DNA of 64,000 bases from Chamaea fasciata (taxonomy: Eukaryota > Chordata > Aves > Passeriformes > Sylviidae): positions 60,595,576 to 60,659,575 of the forward strand of contig JARCOQ010000002.1 of assembly GCA_029207755.1 (NCBI GenBank), given 5' to 3'. Of the stretch, positions 23,493-34,907 are shown in pieces. The notes under the pieces are model-generated. The model had not been told where the DNA came from, searched no databases, and saw only the letters and a list, made by a program, of their open reading frames with translations. The position numbers and the translations under genes were made by a program. Within the stretch, counting starts at the first letter, position 1. Each line of letters begins with the position of its first letter.

Positions 23493-26070
23493 CAGTTATA
23501 TGGTTGTTATGTAGCCTGGGGGAATTTTAGGTATCACCATTAAGATTTAAAAACAAATTCATAAACCGCAAGATTTTGAAAATATGATCTGATTCAGTGA
23601 GAAGTTGTAGGTAAAGCCTCTTAGTAGTCTTTGCATTTGTGGTGAAGTAAAATTGTACAAAAGGGATGTAAGACAGGCATTTTAAGTTTTAATTAAAATG
23701 AATAGGGCTTGCCCTTTTTATTGGTCAAAGTATATGCTTGTTTGGCTATAGCATACGTAAGATGTCCACACAAAAACATATTTGTGCTCATATCCATATA
23801 TGTATGCAGAACAGCCCAGGCATGTGATAAATGGTTTAGTATAAATTAGAATATGAAACTATCAGTGGTGTCTAATTTTCCCAAGCTGTTGCTGGATGTT
23901 TTTTAAGCATGTTACATAGCATGATAATGTACGTTTCAGCTTTCATGGATTATTTTCTGTGACGCATGGTTATAGTAAGAAACAACCAGGCACTCTACAG
24001 GAACAAATCCTAGCAAAGCTGAAGTAGTCAGACTCTCTAGAGAAATAATTAGCAGGGTTTATAGACCAATCTGGCAAGCTGTAGTTGGAAAGTGAAATTT
24101 AAACTTCTGGAACACTTGCATTGAGAATGGATTGGCTCCAAAAACCTTGCAGATTAATCTCCTTTGTAAAAACTCAATATGTCTTAAATTTTTAGATATA
24201 TTTTAAAATATTGTTAAAATAGAAAATGTAATTATTATTAAGCAACTTAGAAGAAAGATAAATAAACACAGTACCCTTTTTACTCTTACACAGAAGGACT
24301 TGTGTACACAATATTAATATCATCACTCCTCATCCTTAAAAAGTCACCAAAAATACATCACAGAACTTGTTATTTCCTTGAATGTGTGATTTTTTTAAAA
24401 AAATTTACTGTTTATGAGTTCTACAGTTCTGTGAAGGTTTTTTTCCTGTTCTTTCTTTAGTTTAAAGAAACAAAAAGTCAGTGTTAGATTCCAGGTAACT
24501 TTACCCATGTTGTAATTCATTAATATTTGAATGTTTACCAGTGTTAGAGGTTCTAGCTCGTACTATATCCTAAACTAATCTAAATATTTTCTTAGAGTGT
24601 GAGAAAAATGAAAACTATCAAGAGAATCAGTCTTATATGGAGTGCTAATTGCTTATAAAGTAGCACAAACATCAAGAGCAATACAAATGGTCTTTAAGTG
24701 CCACAGGCTAGCTCCATTAGATTAATGAGCCAACAGCTCCAACTTTGATGCCTTTTCTAATTATGCATGATTCGCCATTTCTTTCAAAAGAAAGACATCT
24801 ATTTAATTAGGTACAAAATGTCATCTATAGGTCATTGACAGCAAGGGAGAACAACACTCACTCGGTTTAGTCTTCAGGCAAAATTATTACTCCTCTGGGA
24901 TTACCACCAAATGTCATTATTGAATCAAGAAGAGTTTCTGCAGTAGGAAGATTACAGAAAAGGAAAAAAAAAAACCCCACAAATCCTTTCCTTTTCACCC
25001 TGACTCATACACAGAATTATCTATTCGACCTTAAGTAGGTAAATAGAATACTCCTGAGATGTCACAAATTAAAGACTCCCTTTTAATCACATAAAATAAA
25101 AGGATATTACAAAGTCAAAAGTGTTTCATGGAGCTCTTAAACAGTGACCCTAACTGCTGAATTACCCCAGTAAAAATACTTAGCTGAAAGTTCCTAATTT
25201 TACTCAAACTTTCAACTTCCAAACTGACATCTTGAAGACAGAGTTTCCACTCATTTTACAAAATGTGACACTGCAGCATCTTCTAAAATGTTTGTATTTT
25301 TTTTTGGCTTGATTTAAGGCGTAATCAAATTCCCACTGATTTCAAGGTCACAGTTTGATAAAATGCAGGATTGTTTAATGATTCCGTCATTCTACAGCTT
25401 CAAGTCTGTTAGATTACCTTTAACTTGTGGAAAACTGGAACAGAGTTATTTAAAGTGTATGACTTTTGATGCCAAAAACTAAAACTGGTTTATTCCAGCT
25501 GTTCTGAAGAAATGCTATCACTTGTAACTTGCAAGGAGATAAAAAACATTGTCAGGTGCTCTCTCAGTTTGATTTATTCTCCTTTTTCCAAATATAAAAG
25601 CTTAGATTCTTGATAGAGCAATCCTAGTTAGTCAATCTATAGGCCTTTAAAAAAAATGCCATGGTCGAGCTGACTGGAATGCATAATTTACAGCACTACA
25701 GTATGAGGTATTTAGATGCTCTTTTGTTTTAAACTGGGATAGAATGTTAATAGTATTTATTTATTCTTTTTCTGTGAAGGAAATACTCAGTTTATCTTGC
25801 TGGGGGGTTTTGTTTGAATAAAGTCTTAACTTTTTTCATTTGTATTCATCACTCAATTATACTTTATTTAATACATATTGGAACAATACAGTTTTAATGA
25901 AACTTTGATACTGTCCTCCTGGAAATTAAGATAAAATGCTACAGCAAAATATTTTAATTTCATGGGTTGAGCATTTTCTGACAGAAAACAGGAAATAATT
26001 CTATTTTTTCCTAACTTATCACCCCGAAGATACGATCTACAGTTACTAGGTGCATAAAGGAAAATGCACT
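23493..26070. other. AT-rich DNA; possible conserved element at 24640-24850
   Basis: No gene or transposon is recognised. The part at 24640-24850 looks like complex, non-repetitive sequence rich in homeodomain-type TAAT/ATTA words (for example CTAATTATGCATGATTCG), the look of a developmental enhancer, but this is only an impression. A small A-run/C-run tract lies at 24963-24979. Confidence 0.4.
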
Positions 26071-26210
26071 GGGGATTTTTGTGGGGTTTTGTTTGTTGTT
26101 GTTGTGGTTTTTTTGGGGGTGTTTGTTTTTTGTTTTTTTGGGGGGGAGTCTTTTTTTTTTTTTTTCTTTGTTTGTTTTGTTTTGTTTTTTTGTTTGGATT
26201 TTTTTTTGGT
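26071..26210. repeat. T-run/G-run low-complexity tract
   Basis: T runs alternate with G runs of 4-7 nt. This is the opposite-strand version of the A-run/C-run tracts elsewhere. Open frames on both strands here (26064-26317 plus, 25868-26224 minus) are rich in phenylalanine/glycine or lysine/proline and are low-complexity artefacts. Confidence 0.93.
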
Positions 26211-27499
26211 TCACATTTTACCACATTGAACAGAATGAGGCAGAGGGAAACCTTGTGGATAGTTATCTAGCTTCTAAACATAATATGAGAGGTTACTATC
26301 AAGGAGATCTGCATTAAATTTCTCTCCTAAGTTTGTACCCCTTTGGGCTTCATTGCTGGGTTTCTGTTTACCCCAAACTTCACCTCTGTTCTGCTTCGTA
26401 GGAAGCTGATACGGAGACCCAGATAAAAACAGATGTCTTGCTGAACCAATCAAAAGCTAACGATTCTATCAGACTGCAACCATGTATGGATATAGGAGAA
26501 ACCTTGTTCATGACATTATGGACAACTCCAGGCAAAGAAACCCAAAGGAGAATGAAGAATTCAGGCCTTCCAATATTTAGAAATCATAAAGTAATTTCCT
26601 GGCTTCTCTTTGGTCTTGAGCAGTAAGACAGTTTGTCTTAGTGGTAGAAGGAAAATTTGAGGAAATTCAGAATTACTGTCATCTAAATTCAGGCTTGAAC
26701 AAATGTAACCTAGACATAAGAGGCTGATATTTTATAGATAGATCAGAAAAGTCACAATTCTCTTGGTGGTCTGGGAACTCCCTGTTAATCTGTTCACAGA
26801 CAATGAGTGTGAGACTTAGTTCATAGCCTTTGTCACAGCATTTGACTAGTGGCAATAAGAATTATTCAAGTAAGAGTTTTGGACAGGCCTAGAGGTAGTC
26901 TCAGGTAGCCTCTGCTCTGTCCAGAGCAATTAATAGACACCATTTGTATTCTTCCAAGTGTTGGGTGGAGAATCTCTCTATCAGAGATATGTCCAAGATG
27001 TTTCTGTTGTAAAACAGAGCAAACTTAGACAGAACACTTGTAACAATTCAGTAAAAGCTTTGCTGGAGATGCAGATATGGTCATGTAAGACAGTGCTTTG
27101 TACACAGAAAGTTAGGAGGTGTTTTGTATATTGTTTAAGGTGGTCAACAGTGATAGATTCATACTTGCTGCAGGGTACACAGGGCAGGTGAGTATCAGGA
27201 ATTTGCAGGATATTGGTTTAGGACTGTCATCCATTCTGTCTAATGAAACCATTGTGAAAATATTTGCAACAGAGACTGCTGTCATTGTATGGACTAATAA
27301 GAGATTTCTTTCCTCAAAAAGGTGTTACCCTGTGCACGGATTCCCTAATGTTTTTAATGAGGACTTTGTTGGTGCTTGTAGAACAAGACCACTCCCTCAT
27401 CCTATTCTTTTGTCTATAACACTCTTTTCCTTGTTTCCTATAGCCAGAAATTCTTTGAATGGGGGACAGGTTTGCTCTTTAATATTCAGAGATCGAAAT
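26211..27499. other. Non-coding DNA with domain-less open frames
   Basis: The open frames of 62, 77 and 132 aa (26438-26626, 26958-27191, 27119-27517) show no domain I recognise, and the last runs into the CR1 tail. Part of 27330-27500 may be the upstream part of that CR1 copy. Confidence 0.4.
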
Positions 27500-27724
27500 G
27501 CAGTAAATCACATCTGAATATGAGGAAAAGCTTCCTTACTTTGAGAGTGTCAGAGCATTGGAATAGGCTGTTCAGAGAAGTGGAGTTTCTTTTCCTGGAG
27601 ATATTCAAAACCTGCCTGAATGCAATCCTGTAGAATGTACACTCTGGGTGAACCTGCTTTAGCAGGGGGCTTGGACTAGATGGTTTCCACAGGTCCCTTC
27701 CAACACTTAAAATTCTATGATTTT
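27500..27724 (+). repeat. CR1 LINE 3' end (different subfamily)
   Basis: The order is 'atatgaggaaaagcttcctt', 'cagagcattggaataggctg', 'cctggagatattcaaaacct', 'ggcttggactagatgg', 'aggtcccttccaacac', ending 'attctatgatttt'. The wording differs from the copy at 22925-23492, so this is a separate CR1 subfamily. It is 5'-truncated and non-functional. Confidence 0.88.
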
Positions 27725-28882
27725 GAGAATCTTTGAATCAGTGTTTCTGTGATCATGGAGCCCACTCCATATACTATCTTTGTGCCATGGAGTCACTTTC
27801 TATTCCCGACACAGACCAGATTAATACATATAGGTATGGAAATGTGAATATCTCTATATAAGAGTGAAATGGGTTTATGAGCAGAGAAACTTTGTTCTCT
27901 CAAATTAGAACTTCAAAAACCCCTCCTCACTTAATATCAGCTTGTAGAATATATCAGTTCTGATATTGATGTCTCAGGTTTCTAAAATGTTTGTAATGAA
28001 ATCTTGTAAATTTGTACCTCATTACTTGTTCAGATGGGAAAGTGCTTGTGAAAGTAGATAATAAACTGATATAAACAGGCAGCAACACCATTATTATTAT
28101 ATTACTATGATTAATGTATATAGCGGTAAATAATTTGCCTGTGTTTTCACAGACTGCACAACAACAACTTTTTTATTGCAGACAGTCAAGGTGTTCAGAG
28201 CTCTCATTTTCTCTTTAATAGGTATTTCATGCAGTTAATTTGTTTTCTGCATTCCTTTGTGGTGATTTAAGTGTTTTACACCTAAGAATATATATTTGAA
28301 GTTCTGTTCTTTAACTAGAACTGTGATATTCAGAAATTACTTTTATCTGCAGGGAAAAGAGATGGAAGTGAGAGAAAAAAGTTACATGACAAGCTGGGAA
28401 CCACAGACTGGAATTCTCTGCTGCATAAGGCAAAGAGGATATAAACAGCTAGAGAATTTTCATGATCCTAATGAAGAGCCAAAAATCCGGTCTTCCAACC
28501 TGTACACTGACTTCAGCATAATATCAAAGGCTTACAAATCATTTTAGCATCTGGACTTTTAAAATTTAATCAGGGAATTACAAGTGTTGGTAAATTAGGG
28601 CCTGAACTTTCAGACCTTTAAGTCAAAGAGAGTTTTGCTATTGAGTTAGTTGGAAGCAGGACTGAGTCCTTTGTACTTCAAGGTATCATAGAAAACCATA
28701 TGTTGATAACAAACTCACAACTACTCTTCATCTGTTTTAAAAGACTTTTTACCTGATCAATTCCCCAATCAATGCATTGTTTCGGAGTGGCAACCTCGTC
28801 TGAATGCAAATAGTAAGATAACTGAAACCTTCAGCATCCATTTGTCTCCATGAAAGAACAAAGGAATAAAGAGGAACATGCC
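27725..28882. other. AT-rich non-coding DNA, nothing recognised
   Basis: An 83-aa plus-strand open frame (28296-28547) has no recognisable domain. No repeat identified. Confidence 0.5.
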
Positions 28883-29414
28883 TGTGCTGATATGGGGCTA
28901 GTTTGGATTTGTGCTGAAAAGAGGGTTGATAACGCAGAGATATTTTCATTTTTGCTGAGCAGGGCTTACTTGGTGTCAAGGCATTTCACTACATCCCACC
29001 AGGGAGGAGACTTGGAGTACACAAGAAGCTTAGGAGCAACACAGCCAGGCCAGATGACCTTGACTGACCAAAGGGATATTCCAGGCCACATGACATCATG
29101 CTCAGCCTATAAAGCTAGAGGAAAAAGGAGGAAGAGGGATACATTGAGAATGATAGTGTTTGTCTTCCCAGGCCACAGTTACATGTGATGGAGCCCTGCA
29201 TTCCTGGAGATGGCTGAACACCCACCTCCTCATGGGAGAGTGATGAATGTATTCCTTGTCTTGCTTTTCTATGTCAATGACTTTTATTTTATCTATTAAG
29301 CTGCTGTTATCTCAACCCACCAATTTTCTTACTTTTATGCTTCTCCCCATCTCACTAGGGGTTATTGAACCTGTTGTGTGGTGCTTAGTCATCAGCTGGG
29401 GTTAAACCACAACA
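28883..29414 (+). mobile_element. Family A (ERVL-like) solo LTR, near full length
   Basis: This 532-bp copy starts TGTGCTGATATGGGG and ends TTAAACCACAACA. It contains 'tgaccaaagggatattcca', a TATAAA box at 29108-29113, 'gtttgtcttcccaggccac', 'gagatggctgaacacccacc', 'tatctcaacccaccaa' and 'atctcactaggggttatt'. The family's ATTAAA-type polyadenylation signal appears mutated to ATTAAG near 29295. Flanking 5-mers are ATGCC and ATATC, so a TSD is at best eroded. It is the best reference copy of family A in this window. Open frames over it (76 aa minus, 112 aa plus) are by-products. Confidence 0.87.
29108..29113 (+). promoter_or_regulatory. TATA box of family A LTR
   Basis: TATAAA follows the conserved 'catgctcagc' segment. 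The 63-kb copy has an equivalent TTTATAAAAT, while the 16.7-kb copy has lost it. Confidence 0.6.
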
Positions 29415-31451
29415 ATATCTGAAAGACGTTTAGAAATTACCACAGGTAGAGATCACAGAAGAAGTAAGTAGAGGGGAATTAAAATAAACTATATATCTTG
29501 TCCTCCTTTCCCTATAATCCTGTTTTTAGCATGCTCACATACCTTTCAGCATGATATAATATTTATTCTGTGGTGGGCTACACATTATAATACATTCTAG
29601 CAACATTCTTAGCTGTGGGCTCCTAGTGAAACCTTGATTCTGCTACTGTCTTTATGTAGGTAGGGTTATGGGTGGCAAATGGTGCAGTTTGTACCACTCT
29701 TAGAGTCTTACACATCAATGCTAAAAGGAGAGGTGTATGTTGATCCTCAAGAGGCAACCCACCAGTTCAGAAAGCAGGTGGAGTAGGAGTTTCAGGGGAC
29801 TTTTTTGCTGTGGTGCATAGTTATGAAACACATACATTTGCCTCTTTCTGAATGAAAAAGCACAGACTAAATCAAACAAAAAAAACCCCCCTGCAAACAC
29901 AAAACAAAACTTGAATTTTTACTGTGTTGAACCTCCTCTTCTGGGATACTCTCTGTATGTGTGATTGGAGAAGATTTGGGAGCAATTGTCTTTACTGTGC
30001 TTGAACTTAGTTCGGAGACTATTGCTCTTTCTGATCTGTTTCTCATAAGTTTTCTGTAACCTGGCTCATCTCAGAAGACCTAGAATAAAATTTCTTCTCA
30101 ATAAAGGGAGCAGTTGCACTTATAGATGTCATTTACTGGGCAGCTTGTGCATTCAGAGAATACAGTTAGCACTTACATCACAAAGAACCCTTTGACTGCC
30201 TCCATTAGCTATGAGTATATGGTAGAAAGCAGGGACAATAAGAATTAGGGTTGTTTAGATCTTCACATTACAATAACCAAATTCAGGATACAATCACCTT
30301 AGCTCCCAAAATTTTGTTGCAGCTTTGAGGAGGGACAATTTCTCTGCTCCCTTGCAAGACAGTTATTTTTCTGTAATCTAAAGTAAAAGTCCTGGTTGTG
30401 GACAGGAGCTGAGATGTTTATTGAAGGGACATTCCCTTCAAATGGAGGATTTTTATAGAAGCCAAATCAATTAAAGCCCAAGTGAATCAGCTGTAAAAAT
30501 TGCTTCATATTTTGTAATCTTTCAAATGAATGCACTGACAAATATCTGGGTTTAAAAGAAAGGAGTCAGAAATGATCTTGCATTTGTTTGGAATTGTACA
30601 CAATGTCTTAGCGAAAGCAATCAATACCTAATTACGAGCCTATCTCTGAGACCACAGTCCTCTCTATTCTAATGTTTTCCACAGAGATAAACCACTTGCT
30701 GCATGACCTGACACATTTGTTTTGACAGCTTTGCTTGAGACACGACAGTGAATGTCATAGTTTAAGAATAGCCTCCATCCTCATAAAACCCCCACAATTC
30801 TTTAGGTTTTATTAGGTGACCTGCAAAAGTTTTCACAATGAACTCTGTTTTTTTGGTTCTTTTTTTGTCCTTGAACAGTGATTCCAAAGACACATTTAAA
30901 CTAAAAGGTTTTTGATACTACTGCCAAGTTTTTCATAAACAGTCAAGGGTTTCCAAGGCCTTTGCAGAATTGAATTTTACCTGAGAAAAGCTGGCTGTGG
31001 GATGCAGATTAACTCCATCCAGCTTTTGTAAATAAATCTAGACTCACAAGACAACAGTCCTGTTGAATTTTCTCTCCCAAAGGCATCCAGAGACAGCCAT
31101 CTCTAAACTCAGGACTGGATTTTATTTTCCATTTCAGGAGCCAAATCACAGCAGTAGGAGCTGCTTATGGCTTAACTGTAATTACCTCAAGCAAGTCAGC
31201 AAAATGCAGTCAAAGGTTAATTAATCTGGGGCAAGGAATCAAGGTATAAGCATAAATTGACCTGTGCATACACAATTGTCATATAGATGAATAAAGAGCA
31301 GTCAGGCTATTACAGTTTTCAGTCCAGCTTGCATGTATGTTTTCCAAGAAGCAACCTAGGCACAAGAAATAATTGTAGCGAGACACCTAGGCTAATACTA
31401 AAACCCTCCCAAATTTCATGCATGCTTTACTACTTTTCTCACTTTTCATGG
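29415..31451. other. AT-rich DNA; possible conserved elements, no gene
   Basis: No gene or transposon is recognised. Complex-looking, repeat-free stretches at 30490-30860 and 31130-31290 could be conserved non-coding elements. A small A-run/C-run tract is at 29877-29911. Confidence 0.4.

Positions 31452-31494
<43 letters not shown>
31452..31494. repeat. 43-nt poly(A) tract
   Basis: Uninterrupted A run. It produces poly-lysine and poly-phenylalanine in open frames 31287-31538, 31418-31612 (plus) and 31446-31679 (minus), none of which is a gene. CR1 does not leave poly(A) tails, so the origin is unclear. Confidence 0.97.
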
Positions 31495-31496
<2 letters not shown>

Positions 31497-31810
31497 AGCA
31501 TCAATGCTGGACTGTGTTGGAGGTTTGTGCACAAATAGGATGGAGCCCCTTGGAGACATTCCTTGAGCCTTCATTGCAGCATCAGCCTCATAACAGGGTT
31601 TGGGACAATTGAAAGATGGCAGCAGCTCACGTGTGCTGGCAGCAGCCAAAGATTTCTTTGTTAAGGGCATTTTAAACACTTTCCAGTGAACAGCATATTG
31701 CTAAATCTTACAGACAATTGTTCTTGCCAAAAGCACATGTACACGTGCTTCAACTAATGCTTGTTTGTATGCTTTCTATTAGAAATAAACAATATTCCTT
31801 TATTAAGCTT

Positions 31811-31877
31811 AAAACTTTCTACTATCTTGCTAAGCATATTTTTGAAAACTTTCTACTATTTTGCTAAGCATATTTTT
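31811..31877. repeat. Tandem duplication, 34-bp period, two copies
   Basis: Two 33-nt units (31811-31843 and 31845-31877), each beginning AAAACTTTCTACTAT and ending in TTGCTAAGCATATTTTT, differ at a single base and are separated by one G. Confidence 0.95.
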
Positions 31878-32796
31878 CTGCAGTCCTAAGATCAATCCTA
31901 GCCAAACCTAGGACTCAAGCTATTGTTTCATGTCCTTGCTTCCTGTGCTGTTGTAACTTTTCCTACTTTCAGGCTTTGCAGTTGCAGCTAATTGCAAGTT
32001 CTTCTGCTCTTTCTGTTTCTGGGTCCTGATTTCACAGCTTACAGACAGCCTTCTCACCTTTAGTATTTCCCACACTGGATTTTCCAAGATCAATCATTTT
32101 TACCACATTCAGAAAACTGAACATGAAAGGCTGCATGTATCTGAGCCTACCCAGCAAAATGTGCCATAACAACTTCCACATTCTCTGGTCATGAGAGGGA
32201 ACTAAAAATTATCCTTAGCTGAATCCACAAATAGCAGTGTTACATCTGTGCAAACTAAGCGTGTAATTATCTGATAAACTGCGTGGGCAAATAGCGAATT
32301 TGCAACCTACTGGTTAACATTAATATTTAAATATATCTTTCAACTCTTCTACTTTCCAAACTTAAATCATCATTGTCTGTGAGCTCTCAACCTTGAAGAC
32401 AAAAATTACATTAAGATTTTGGAGTCACACTACTTAGAAGGATACTGATGTCTAAATGTGTAAGTAATTAAATTCACATCCAACTTTAAACACTATCAGT
32501 ATTTTATAAAAGACAACAAACTTATTAAGTGAGTGAATCACTGCAATTGGCTCTGTGGGTTCTAAGTCCATAACTGAATGACTGAGTTGCTAAATGTGCA
32601 AGTCTAAAAGCCCTGAATGACTAGATGTTGAGTGAGAAACTGTAAAAATATATGTTTGGTAAAGGACTTGATACCTAGAAAACATGGGCATATGTATTCG
32701 ACAGTATATTGGGTAAAAAGAAGTAAACTAAGCACCCAGTTATGTGAGACATAAACAGTGGAAAATAAGACATAATCATGGATCAGAAGACCCTGA

Positions 32797-32815
32797 AATA
32801 ATAATAATAATAATA
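32797..32815. repeat. Short (AAT)6 microsatellite
   Basis: Six AAT units. Confidence 0.9.
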
Positions 32816-33083
32816 GAGAATAATAGGACATGAGAAACAGGGTGTTGACATGGATTTTGGACGTAGTTAAGATCTGATTTATAGTTCAAGAGACCTGAGG
32901 ATATGAGTGTGACTTTGGATCAAGACAGGAAGTGTATATATTCACCTGTATCAGCTGGAGAGGACAAATGTATTCATGCTGTGCTGCTCAAGTTTTTGTA
33001 GTTTTTGTGACTGCTGTTGGTGTTTATGTGGGTACCAGTAAGGATAATGATTACTATTTCTCTTGTTTTTTCTGCATATTGGT

Positions 33084-33099
33084 TGTGTGTGTGTGTGTC
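33084..33099. repeat. Short (TG)n microsatellite
   Basis: Eight TG units, followed by further GT-rich DNA to about 33114. Confidence 0.9.
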
Positions 33100-34689
33100 T
33101 GCATGTGTGTTTGTACCTCCTGCTGTAGAATGCATGCTCAACCTTGCTACTGTATGTTCCTCACAAAGAGGAATATCAGCAAACACTGGAGAGTAGAAAC
33201 CTCCTGAGCATTAAAGTCTGCTGGATTCTGGTTCTCTCAACAGATACATATAAAAAGTGTATGATGCCTTATGAGTAAGAAGGCGCTCTTACCCATAATA
33301 AACCTATTGCTCCCCAGATATTGAACATGACATGGATGCTGGTTTATGTTGATTTGCTGCCTTCAACAGCCTCCTGCAGGAGCCTCAGGACAAGGAGGAA
33401 GTCTTTGTTGTGCTCAGAGTCCCTATTTTCTAAGGCAATGATTTTCTTTCAATTTTTACAAGTTCTCCCTATCTATATTTACTAAAAGAAGATAAGACAC
33501 CTTATTCTGGGTTTTCTTACTGAAAAGGCTGTATCACCTACTCAGCCATTAATATATGCATTCAATGTTCTTGCTTTCCTCCTTCTTGCTTTCCAATGTT
33601 CCACCAAAAAAAGATGAAACACATGACTTTGATATATTTTAATCAGAGAGAAACTGTTCTTGAAGTAACTTTTCTCCTTCACGGAGTAACTCAAGTAATT
33701 GTAAACGTGTGATTTATTTTACCAATAATTACAGCTCATGTTTATATGAATCATGGGAGAGATCAATTTGTCAAAACCCTTCAGCATCATACCAGACTTT
33801 GATCTTTTCTCCCTTATTTACATACACTCTTTAGTTATTATTGTGCATTTTGTCATATACAAAAAATCCCACTATCCTGTTGGCTGCTTTACTATTTTCT
33901 AGCCCTCCTGAAAGGCTGTGTCATTTTAAATGAAGCTTCCTTACACTTCCATTGGAATGTCTGAGACACTAAGTATCTTGCAAGATACATTTATAACTGA
34001 GCAATCGTATCTACACAGAAGAAAAAATGGGATTTAAGTGTTCTGTTTTTCATGTCTAATACACTATTTTTTTTCAGCTGCACTTTAGCCTGGTACACAA
34101 TTTATTTGGAGTTATATTTACTTCATTTAATAATTTCTAACAGCAATTATGAAAACTCTCTCCTCCTTGCATCCTCTCATCTGATCTTTCACTTGAGTAT
34201 TTTCTTTCAGTGTTGGCAGATCAAATGAGAGGTTTTTCCTCTTACAGAGTATTTACATGTTTATTTTAACACAATATTCTATCAACACTTATGGAATCTT
34301 TTTATCTTTTGTTTGCTGGAAACAAAATACTTCAAAATAGCTTGCTATGTAATTGAATAGAAAACTCCTGACATCAGCCTCTTAAATGTGAAGCTTCTGC
34401 TATTGTTCCTTTTCCACTGAATCTCTTTTATTTGTCACCAAGTCTTTACATAATCAGTTTTTGAATGAATTATCCTGTAAAATTTGGATGAGCAAAACAT
34501 GCCAGTTTTTTATGCTTGAATTAATTGTTCTGCTAACTCTAGCTTGTGAGACTGAGTTGCATGTAATTCTACATGATTAGTGATAATTTTTAATAGGCAA
34601 AGCTATTGCTGTGCATTTTCACAGTAGTCATGACTTGACTGTGGCCAAAAGCCAATGTGAAATTTTTCTTTATCTAATTTAGGCCAAAT

Positions 34690-34907
34690 GCCTAAGTATT
34701 CTCCCTCTCAACTTCCTCACCCCTAGCCTACTCACTGTGGGGGAAAGAGCAGGAAAAAAGATAAAACCTTGACGCTGTGCAGGCATTGTTGAACCATATT
34801 CAAAACACCAGTGTGTTACCAACACTGTTAGGGCAACAAATCTAAAACACAGGACTAAACTAGCTGCAATTAAGAAAATTAACCCCATATCAGCCAGACC
34901 CAGCACA
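34690..34907 (-). mobile_element. Family A (ERVL-like) LTR fragment (5' part)
   Basis: On the plus strand: 'cccctagcctactcactgtg', 'aaaccttgacgctgtgcagg', 'cagtgtgttaccaacactg', 'aaatctaaaacacaggac', 'aagaaaattaaccccata', ending CAGCACA. This is the reversed U3 start of the LTR, with a clean end at 34907. The promoter and downstream half are missing, so no TSD can be paired. A 104-aa minus-strand open frame (34679-34993) lies over it and is an LTR by-product. Confidence 0.8.

Larger units (their letters stand above)
31878..34689. other. AT-rich non-coding DNA with small microsatellites
   Basis: Open frames of 70-91 aa (32604-32831 minus, 32932-33207 plus, 32974-33186 minus) carry no domain; the latter two span the GT repeat. 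No transposon is recognised. Confidence 0.5.

Noticed and set aside
25868..26317. Lysine/proline-rich and phenylalanine-rich frames on both strands
   Set aside because: Produced by the T-run/G-run tract at 26071-26210.
27119..27517. 132-aa plus-strand open frame as a gene
   Set aside because: It has no recognisable domain and its end runs into the CR1 tail starting near 27500; probably chance or decayed CR1.
28878..29419. A target-site duplication around the family A LTR at 28883-29414
   Set aside because: Flanking 5-mers ATGCC and ATATC agree at only three of five positions, not enough to claim a duplication.
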